In this document: positions 38,323 to 44,342 of the stretch, one piece after another
How the letters are laid out: every line of letters begins with the position of its first letter
How positions within the stretch are numbered: the first letter of the stretch is position 1
Origin: Bacillota bacterium
Lineage (GTDB): Bacteria > Bacillota > Clostridia > Lachnospirales > Lachnospiraceae
Assembly (NCBI GenBank): GCA_023415475.1
Contig: JAEZKL010000140.1
Location: 1 to 44,342, forward strand
Direction: 5' to 3'
Length of the DNA stretch: 44,342 nt
Program-made: the position numbers and the translations under genes
The notes under the pieces: model-generated
What the model saw: the letters and a program-made list of their open reading frames with translations, nothing else
What the model was told of the DNA's origin: nothing
The model's database searches: none

Positions 38323-38640
38323 TTATTTACTGCATGATACACAATATGTCATTCTGCTTTTTATTTCATCTATTGAAGCCTTACCGCTTAGTTGCATTGC
38401 TGTCAATGCAATTTCCTGTGGCTTTACACTAAGATATGCATGATCGATTCTGTTTCTGATTAGAATAAGCCAGTTTAACATTGATACTTTGAAACGACTC
38501 TAGAGTATCATCAGAAAGTTTATCAGTCAGTTCGCCAATTTGACCTATATCTAAGGCAAGTGCCTTTAATGCCACGTTGCAATTATATCATTCAACGAAT
38601 AAAGATTTAGCATCTTCATTGTCTCAATGTGAATTTTCCG
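38323..38640 (-). pseudogene. HepT-like (DUF86) protein remnant
   Basis: With corrections, the minus strand reads EDAKSLFVE, stop (TGA at 38588-38590), YNCNVALKALALDIGQIGE and LTDKLSDDTLESFQSINVKL with AYSN, then after a one-base shift near 38455-38463 RNRIDHAYLSVKPQEI. IGQIGEL and the R-x4-H-x-Y motif (RNRIDHAY) are diagnostic of HepT-like proteins, which act with MntA-type nucleotidyltransferases. At least one stop and one frameshift disrupt it, and no MntA partner remains. Confidence 0.6.
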
Positions 38641-38694
38641 TTGTAGTTATTAAATAAAAGCTTCAATTTGCCGATATTAATAACATCAAATTAA
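38641..38694. other. Short spacer before the GGDEF gene
   Basis: The end of the HepT remnant and the leader of the diguanylate cyclase; no strong ribosome site stands before the ATG. Confidence 0.25.
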
Positions 38695-39945
38695 ATGAAG
38701 GTAAAACAATTGAAGAATTTATATAAATCAATGATCACCCTATTGCTCTCACTCAGTTTTGTTTTCTTAAGCTACATAGCCTGCAATAAAATTGATTCAT
38801 ACACCGAACAGCAAATGAATATCATTTTTTACGCTCCCTATATCATTTTGCTATTAGCAACCGTCTTGGCATGGAAGTTCAACCGCAGCCGGTCTTTTTT
38901 TATTATGATTATTTTTTTAGCTACTTTATTTACTACCTATTACCGAGATAAATTTGGACTTAATCCGAAAACTCTTCACTCCATTCATTGTATTTTGCTA
39001 CCCTTTAATGTACTTATTTTTACGTTCTTAAAAGAACGCGGAATATTAAGTTTTTGGGGAATATTCCGATTTGGATTTATCATAGTACAAGCCGGTTTAA
39101 TCTATTGGCTATTAACTCCACAGCAACATGAACTTTTTCAAAATATTAATAAATACCTTGTCCCGATTGAGCAGCTTCCGATTCTATCCTTATCGTATAT
39201 CGCTTTTATATTATTCCTAATATCATTTATAGTTCTTATTATCCGCATTATTTTATACCAATCGTCACAGGATCTATCCTTTTTTAGCATTATGATTGCT
39301 TTACTTTACATGTTAAACGTAAATAGACCTTTCGAATATTCTATATTTTTTTCTGCCATTGGTATCATTGCTATCCTATCAATCCTTAAGGATACTTATT
39401 TCATGGCATTTTATGACGAGCTTACTAATCTACCTTCCAGACGTGCACTTAACCAGGATTTGATGAAGCTTGGAATGAAATATTCCATCGCGATGGTTGA
39501 TATTGATTTCTTTAAAAAGTTTAATGATACCCATGGGCATGATACAGGAGATGAAGTCCTAAAATTTGTCGCTTCAATGATAAAAGAGGTAAAAGGCGGA
39601 GGCAAAGCCTATCGATATGGAGGTGAAGAATTTACCATCCTATTCCCAGGAAAAAGCCCAAATGAAGCATTTACTTTTCTTGATGAATTAAGAGAGACAA
39701 TTGCAAAAAGAGGTTTTGTGATACGACACAAACGCAGAGCAAAAGGAAATACCAAGAACAGATCCAATTGTAAAGCCAAGAAAAGAAACTCAAAGACCAA
39801 AAAGCATAAGAAGGTATTCATTCATGTCAGTATTGGTGTGGCGGGGAAGGATGATACACTAAAAACTACAGCCATGGTAATAAAAGCTGCTGATACCGCG
39901 TTATATAGGGCAAAAAAAAGAGGCAGAAATTGCGTAAGCAAATAA
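38695..39945 (+). CDS. Membrane-bound diguanylate cyclase (GGDEF)
   Basis: A 416-residue protein. Residues 1-235 hold about seven membrane helices (ITLLLSLSFVFLSYIACNK, IIFYAPYIILLLATVLAW, FFIMIIFLATLFTTYY, ILLPFNVLIFTFL and others). The GGDEF domain follows, starting LTNLPSRRALNQ and with active site RYGGEEFTILFPG. It makes c-di-GMP. The inhibitory RxxD site is missing. A basic insertion (RHKRRAKGNTKNRSN onwards) of about 30 residues interrupts the domain near residue 345, as in some Clostridia cyclases. It is an antagonist of the HD-GYP protein in this window. Confidence 0.92.
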   Translation: MKVKQLKNLYKSMITLLLSLSFVFLSYIACNKIDSYTEQQMNIIFYAPYIILLLATVLAWKFNRSRSFFIMIIFLATLFTTYYRDKFGLNPKTLHSIHCILLPFNVLIFTFLKERGILSFWGIFRFGFIIVQAGLIYWLLTPQQHELFQNINKYLVPIEQLPILSLSYIAFILFLISFIVLIIRIILYQSSQDLSFFSIMIALLYMLNVNRPFEYSIFFSAIGIIAILSILKDTYFMAFYDELTNLPSRRALNQDLMKLGMKYSIAMVDIDFFKKFNDTHGHDTGDEVLKFVASMIKEVKGGGKAYRYGGEEFTILFPGKSPNEAFTFLDELRETIAKRGFVIRHKRRAKGNTKNRSNCKAKKRNSKTKKHKKVFIHVSIGVAGKDDTLKTTAMVIKAADTALYRAKKRGRNCVSK

Positions 39946-40083
39946 TTATACCTCCATCATCGCAATTATATACATAAATTAGTGATCACTAGATGACATA
40001 AGATGAAATACAAATCCCCATATTAGTCACCTCATAACATAATATAATACATGACGAAACACCATAAAACCTTAACCGCCAAT
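39946..40083. other. Spacer after the diguanylate cyclase
   Basis: AT-rich, with degenerate words also seen near 37800 (ATAAGATGAAATACAAATCC and ATCACTAGATGAC). No gene. Confidence 0.3.
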
Positions 40084-40132
40084 CCTCCCCTTTTTAGTGA
40101 AACCCCCATGACAATGGCGTCATGGGGGTTTC
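40084..40132 (+). repeat. Hairpin repeat, copy C (strong terminator)
   Basis: CCTCCCCTTTTTAGTGA is followed by GAAACCCCCATGAC-aatggc-GTCATGGGGGTTTC. The stem has 14 perfect pairs, and the loop falls in ACAATGGCGT. Confidence 0.75.
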
Positions 40133-40182
40133 ATATAGTGGCAAAGCATTTCATACATTGTTTACAATTTATTATGTACACT

Positions 40183-40215
40183 ACATAAAAAACACGCCAC
40201 AAAATGAACGTGTTT
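40183..40215 (-). terminator. Terminator of the DUF6273 gene
   Basis: AAACACG and CGTGTTT (40190-40215) pair across 12 bases; the minus strand continues TTTTATG. It lies about 190 bases after the gene stop. Confidence 0.5.
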
Positions 40216-40259
40216 CCTAATGTAAACATTTATTCAGAATAATTTATAAAGTCTTTTCA

Positions 40260-40403
40260 ACAGCGATCATAGAAACTGGAAATCTGCATTGCATCCAAAG
40301 CCCTTCATTTGGCAGGATGCAGGGAACATTTCCTATGATAAATTTATCAGAAATGCTCCCTGAAAAATTCTGCCTTACATTCGGTGTGAACCGATATTAT
40401 CGA
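40260..40403. other. Hairpin-rich 3' region of the DUF6273 gene
   Basis: A GCATCC...GGATGC hairpin (around 40295-40320) and an imperfect GGGAACATTTC...GAAATGCTCCC hairpin (around 40320-40360) are seen, with no gene. Confidence 0.4.
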
Positions 40404-42590
40404 TCACTTCTTCACGGTCACTGGAAATGTCAATAACGTTTCACCCTCATAGCTTACTTCTATAGATATCTCTCCGGCGGTCTGAAACGGACTTCCCGGT
40501 GTCAAAGATACTCCCGATGTAGTAAATTTGAGCTTGTTATTGACGTTTTTTTCTTTCCCATAAGGGCCGGTTACCACAAGAAGCCCGGTGATGTCAAATC
40601 CCTCGCCGACCTTGTACTCTCTTATTGTCGGGCTCTCCAGTAGGCGCACTCCCGAATTGCCAACATTCGCAGCACTCAACCAGTATATGATTTCACGGCT
40701 AAGACGCTGTATTTCTGCTCTTTTGGGAATCGCTTTCGCGCTCGTGTCGCTGATTCCTGCTTTTTTTTCCGCAATGGCAAGAATTTCTTTGGTAAGCGTG
40801 AAATTACCGGCACCCTCAGCACCATACTTTTTGTTCCATTCCATGGTTTTCATCAGGTAATCCTTAAACTGCCCGTAAGTTACTTTCGCAAAGGGGTCAA
40901 AATTGTCAAGGGATAGAACACCCCAGCAACGCATCCGATAAACATAATGCCAATGTAAGTATCCCGGCGGCATGGCACCAACCTCTCCAACAGTCGACTG
41001 AGTTTTATTAACGGCGGGACCTCTCGCACCGTAGCCGAAACGATAGACCCAGTCACCGGTGTATTCATATATTACGTCTTGTGCAATCGCTAACACCATG
41101 TCTTCCATAGTGAAATACTTGGGCTGCGTATTGAAGGTAAGTGGCTGATATTTTTTAAAGCCGCCGCCTTCCACATTGATCCACATAGCGGGGCGGACAC
41201 CGTATTCGGCGTTGATGTAAGCGTTTTTTATCTCGCCGTAATTACTAATATAGAGACCTTCATTGTCCTGCGCGGGCGTCCTGAGCCACCAATACCAAGT
41301 CGAGTAATTCTGATAAACACCCGTATAAGGATTACCTTTTACATCATTGATTGGTGAGTTTAACATTGCAGGCGTCCTACGGTCCGCATAAGCAATGCGA
41401 GCGTCGTCATTGCCAAAGTAGCGGGCTACTTCTTCTGTGCTCAGCAGGAATACCTTGTCTTTCGTATCTGTTCCGAAGGTCTCGCTATACTGGGGATTAA
41501 TGTTATTCACAAGGGTTGTGGAAACGATACGCTTTTTCTCGCTTTTGGTGAATGTTTTTTTGTAGAAATCGCCGTTAAGGTAGGCGCGCAGGGGACTGTC
41601 TGCCCATGCATTCGAGAGGGATCTACTTTTTTGAAATGACCTGTTTTCCAGTATCAAATCGCTCAGTACCAGGGCTTTCCCATCTTGCACGTCCAGCACG
41701 CGCCAGTTAATTCCACCCATTTTAATGACCTGACCTACAGGCGCTTTGGTCGAAGGTTTTGGCGCAATAACTAAGGTTCCGCCTGCCAGTCCGCTTGCTG
41801 CGTTCCAAGCGGGAGCTTCTGCGGCCACATCAAAGGTCACGCGGTAGGATCCAGCCTTCTTAGGCAGGGTAGTAGAGCCGTTGTACAAAACCGTTATTTT
41901 GCCAGGGGAATTGCTCCCCTTCCCCTCTATCTTTACGGGTGTAACCGAACCTTGAGTCTGCGTTAAATTAGCAAAGGAATAATCGGTGGCAACCGGGGTT
42001 TTGGCGGAAACAGCTACAGGTTCAAACCGGAACTCCCCATGTTTGGCAGCGTTCATATCGGAATTCGTCCACAGTATAATTTTGGTCCTTGGCGCCTTGT
42101 TTCCCCCTGAGGCGCCGGCAAACATTTTGGTATCAGAAGGCGGGCGCAGGCTGAACACAAGGGAAGTATCGTCTTCGGCGTAGGTGTTCCAAAGGTAAGG
42201 GTCGTCAACCACCTTTAATCCTACACCATTTTTTATGGAAGCGTCTATTCCCACATACGAATACCCCTTGGAGCTATACGGGTCCTCAATTTTCAGAGTT
42301 ATTTGATTGTTTCCCTTGTTTTCCACATAAAACACTTTAAGGGTTGAGTCGGGGAAGGTCAATTGCACATTGCGTAAAGATGGATATGTGTCAGTAGTGA
42401 CATATTCCCCTGACAAGCAGTAGATATTATAACCGCCGTCCTTAAGCCTGCCATGTGCCGGGTCCGCTGTACCCGTGTTTGCTGAAGTAGACGAAGCGGC
42501 AGCAGACGCCGTCGGCAGCAAGGTCAGCGCCATATAAAAGGTCAGCGTCATGCACAGAGTGAGCAGTGTACTCATAAATCGTTTTTTCAT
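40404..42590 (-). CDS. Secreted multi-domain protein with DUF6273 domain
   Basis: A 728-residue protein with a Sec signal (MKKRFMSTLLTLCMTLTFYM, cleavage near SASA). Residues 50-200 form a RICIN-like beta domain (YCLSGEYVTTD, PRTKIILWTNSDMNAA, GEFRFEPV). An Ig/MBG-like region with GKITVLYNGSTTLPKKAG comes next. A DUF6273 domain (INWRVLDVQDGKALVLSDLI, LLSTEEVARYFGNDD, YSTWYWWLRTPAQDNEGLYI) follows, and the last part has an Ig-like repeat (TSGVSLTPGSPFQTAGEISI). It would act on the cell surface or be secreted. The gene is visibly richer in GC than its neighbours, which suggests horizontal acquisition. Function unknown. Confidence 0.85.
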   Translation of the reverse strand: MKKRFMSTLLTLCMTLTFYMALTLLPTASAAASSTSANTGTADPAHGRLKDGGYNIYCLSGEYVTTDTYPSLRNVQLTFPDSTLKVFYVENKGNNQITLKIEDPYSSKGYSYVGIDASIKNGVGLKVVDDPYLWNTYAEDDTSLVFSLRPPSDTKMFAGASGGNKAPRTKIILWTNSDMNAAKHGEFRFEPVAVSAKTPVATDYSFANLTQTQGSVTPVKIEGKGSNSPGKITVLYNGSTTLPKKAGSYRVTFDVAAEAPAWNAASGLAGGTLVIAPKPSTKAPVGQVIKMGGINWRVLDVQDGKALVLSDLILENRSFQKSRSLSNAWADSPLRAYLNGDFYKKTFTKSEKKRIVSTTLVNNINPQYSETFGTDTKDKVFLLSTEEVARYFGNDDARIAYADRRTPAMLNSPINDVKGNPYTGVYQNYSTWYWWLRTPAQDNEGLYISNYGEIKNAYINAEYGVRPAMWINVEGGGFKKYQPLTFNTQPKYFTMEDMVLAIAQDVIYEYTGDWVYRFGYGARGPAVNKTQSTVGEVGAMPPGYLHWHYVYRMRCWGVLSLDNFDPFAKVTYGQFKDYLMKTMEWNKKYGAEGAGNFTLTKEILAIAEKKAGISDTSAKAIPKRAEIQRLSREIIYWLSAANVGNSGVRLLESPTIREYKVGEGFDITGLLVVTGPYGKEKNVNNKLKFTTSGVSLTPGSPFQTAGEISIEVSYEGETLLTFPVTVKK

Positions 42591-42962
42591 AATCTTGTTC
42601 CTCCTTCATTGTATATTGAACGCAAACGCGTATATTCATGTTCAGTCTACCAAATAAGTTACATAAAAAACCACCAACTGCATGAAACATGATTTTTTTG
42701 ACATGAATCATTATTCCCATAGATTTGGTTAAGCTCTCCTACTGCATGTAAGCTTGGATACTTAAAGCTCTTATTACTCTATGTTTAAAATAAATAAGAC
42801 GCTAATATGAGCTGTGCTATGAGATATATCCTAATATAAGTATATGAAAGTGCAGTATTGGGGTATAAGGGTAATGAAAAAGAGTTTACCGCAGCTTGTG
42901 CGACAAACCCTATTTTCAATTCATCATTAAGGATTCCTATCCTTTAAGTCAATTGGGATACC
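42591..42962. other. AT-rich spacer upstream of the DUF6273 gene
   Basis: Contains the AGGAGGAAC ribosome region of the DUF6273 gene (near 42600). A 17-codon + frame at 42873 has no support. No other gene. Confidence 0.3.
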
Positions 42963-42992
42963 TTAGAGGAGGAATCTAGTCCCTCCTCTTTG
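42963..42992. terminator. Hairpin after the LRR gene
   Basis: AGAGGAGG (42965-42972) and CCTCCTCT (42982-42989) pair over eight bases. On + it is followed by TTTGT. The minus strand lacks a T-run, so it is a weak terminator for the LRR gene. Confidence 0.45.
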
Positions 42993-43029
42993 TACTATAT
43001 GATACTAACCCTTGTTATTCTTCTACCAT

Positions 43030-43980
43030 TTATTCTGTTTTAGTAAATACAATCGTCTCTAAATCAACTCCCGGTAGCTTCAGGGTAAAGCTAGCTGTCT
43101 CTGGATCTAGTATTGTTAAGCTGGTCAGACCACTGAGGTCTATCGTTGTTAACTGATTATCTTCCAAGCATATACCAGTTAAATTAGTCAGACCACTGAG
43201 GTTTATTGTTGTTAACTTGTTACCGTATATACTTAATATTGATAAATTGGATAATCCACTTACATCCACTGTTTCTAAATAATTCCAGCCTAAGTATAGT
43301 TCTGTTAAATTCTGTAATCCATGCAAATTAATACTTGTTAAAAAGCCATTAAACATATCAAGATAGGTAAGCTCTAAAAGACCGCTGGCATCAAAGCTGG
43401 TAGCATTAGTATACAGTGTAAGCCTTTTTAGGCTGGTACCATAAAAGATATCAAATCCGGTCAAATCCATCACAGACGAACTCGTTATACTTACTTCTTC
43501 ATGTCCTGATGTGATATAAGCTTCAATTATCTGCCATGTAATAATACTATCGGTAGTAACTCCTAGCCAACCTGCGATCTCCTTTGCTAATTCTGCATCA
43601 GGGAATTGTTGTGCAATTGTTAACGGCTCTGTTATTGTTACCGTAATCTCTGTTACTGCATTCCGGTTACCTGCCATATCTTTTACAGAGCCTTCCGGAA
43701 TTGTAATCGTAAGGGTTCCGATATCAACTGCCGTTCCATTCGATCCATTCGGAGTAATAATCAGCGTTTTATGTGAAGGGTCAGACGTATCCAGTATAAT
43801 TGAACCATATTCTGTCTCAACGCCTGCATAAGTCAACTTAGCTATCGGTGTACCAATCAAGGTAACCTTTTCGCTCATGTATACTTTTATTTTGGTTGTA
43901 ACAGAAGCTTTGGTAACATTTATTTTTCCACTCTGAGAGGTATAAGTAAATCCGTCAATTGTAGCTTTTAACGACGACAT
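43030..43980 (-). CDS. Leucine-rich-repeat secreted protein, C-terminal fragment
   Basis: The 316-residue frame has an Ig-like N-terminal part (TIDGFTYTSQSGKINVTKAS, VYMSEKVTLIGTPIAKLTYA) followed by LRR repeats (LKRLTLYTNATSFDASGLLE, LTYLDMFNGFLTSINLHG, LQNLTELYLGWNYLETVDVS, LTNLTGICLEDNQLTTIDLS). The start at 43980 is the first methionine after a frameshift and is not a real gene start. Upstream, in another frame, the sequence NPIPTPTPDTTAPV joins it to the 5' part. The true gene would span both frames. Confidence 0.8.
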   Translation of the reverse strand: MSSLKATIDGFTYTSQSGKINVTKASVTTKIKVYMSEKVTLIGTPIAKLTYAGVETEYGSIILDTSDPSHKTLIITPNGSNGTAVDIGTLTITIPEGSVKDMAGNRNAVTEITVTITEPLTIAQQFPDAELAKEIAGWLGVTTDSIITWQIIEAYITSGHEEVSITSSSVMDLTGFDIFYGTSLKRLTLYTNATSFDASGLLELTYLDMFNGFLTSINLHGLQNLTELYLGWNYLETVDVSGLSNLSILSIYGNKLTTINLSGLTNLTGICLEDNQLTTIDLSGLTSLTILDPETASFTLKLPGVDLETIVFTKTE

Positions 43981-44342
43981 AACAGGAGCTGTAGTATCAG
44001 GAGTTGGAGTTGGTATCGGATTCGCAGATTCCCTATCTGCCCTGCAAAGTTACCATTGATATATGCCTTGAGCGCATGTCTGCCCGAGGTCTTAAAGGTC
44101 AGCATATATACTTGGCGGCTATCCTGTACCTTAATCACAAAGCGCTGGGTCAGGTAATCGACTTTCTTTTTCTCATATCCCAACGCATCAACCGGCTGAG
44201 CAGCTTCTACCTTCTCCGGTGTCAGTAATTCCTCCGGATAATAAGTTTCGCCGGGGGGTAGCTGGACCACGAGCCTGTCCCAGTCACTGATTCCCGTCAG
44301 ATCATAGCTTCCCTTCTGCTCAGTGATTATCATCCGCTGCAC
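43968..44342 (-). pseudogene. 5' part of the frameshifted LRR protein (partial)
   Basis: Reads MQRMIITEQKGSYDLTGISD (window edge) with LVVQLPPGETYYPEELLTPE, RFVIKVQDSRQVYMLTFKTS and ALKAYINGNFAGQIG. After FAGQIG the frame continues as NLRIRYQLQL and stops, but the +1 frame gives ESANPIPTPTPDTTAPVMSS and joins the LRR frame. One missing base at the GGG (44031-44033 on the + strand as CCC) explains it. The upstream part is outside the window. Confidence 0.75.

Noticed and set aside
38156..38443. 95-codon + strand frame
   Set aside because: It runs through the sRNA copy and the antisense of the HepT remnant, with no ribosome site and no domain pattern.
42442..42720. 92-codon minus-strand frame overlapping the DUF6273 start
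   Set aside because: It is the shifted frame of the signal-peptide region and lacks a ribosome site.
42873..42926. 17-codon + strand frame
   Set aside because: Short, no clear ribosome site, no membrane or toxin pattern.

Overview
The window is AT-rich DNA from an anaerobic Firmicute, most likely a member of the Lachnospiraceae (Clostridia). That placement is inferred from the sigH-rlmB gene order beside a tRNA-Thr, the style of the prophage genes, a GGDEF/HD-GYP signalling set and a small holin-like type I toxin. No rRNA or species marker is present, so no species is claimed.

Bases 1 to about 25,300 are the right-hand part of an integrated siphovirus-type (HK97-like) prophage; its left end lies outside the window. 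Read from right to left, it contains an integrase next to a tRNA-Thr (24137-25377); a divergent lysogeny switch with a CI-like repressor and a truncated ImmA-like protease on + and a Cro-like gene and a small HTH protein on - (22729-24026); a leftward early operon (9347-22651); and a leftward packaging/head operon (1-8569). The early operon has an SSB, a rolling-circle-type HUH protein, an inactive-looking RNase H-fold protein, a PcfK/AcrIIA9-family protein, a DUF7666-like protein, PcfJ, an HNH-like protein, a ParB-like protein, a nuclease-like protein, many small orphans, a DNA methyltransferase, a MazG-like protein, a lipoprotein, a membrane protein and an ArpU-like late regulator. The packaging/head operon runs PBSX-type small terminase, HNH-kinase fusion, orphan, P27-type small terminase, large terminase, portal, protease, capsid and connectors. 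No DNA polymerase, helicase or primase gene was seen, so the HUH protein is the only visible replication initiator.

Several short signals in the prophage look functional. The HUH gene leader is crossed by a promoter-plus-terminator unit on the opposite strand, a candidate countertranscribed RNA, and also holds an attenuator-like hairpin. One + strand gene (14004-14285) stands alone against the operon behind a near-consensus promoter whose spacer contains a Firmicutes-type LexA box. Gene 8714-9025 has its own promoter and terminators, like a moron. Hairpins of different sequence but the same shape sit directly upstream of the ribosome binding sites of several early genes. A 20-bp perfect palindrome lies inside the ParB-like gene.

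From 25.3 kb the chromosome resumes: tRNA-Thr, sigH, rlmB, rfbB and rfbD (dTDP-rhamnose), a TIGR04086 membrane protein, a DUF4015 glycosidase-like protein, a histidine kinase/HD-GYP regulator pair, an XRE regulator, a SEC-C protein and an AraC-type regulator with a papain-like C-terminal half. The region from 37.1 to 38.7 kb has no intact long gene. It holds a type I toxin-antitoxin locus with an unannotated 32-residue toxin, a second antitoxin-like copy without a toxin, a broken HepT-like (DUF86) gene and hairpin repeats. A diguanylate cyclase, a large secreted DUF6273 protein of visibly higher GC, and a secreted leucine-rich-repeat protein split by a one-base frameshift close the window.
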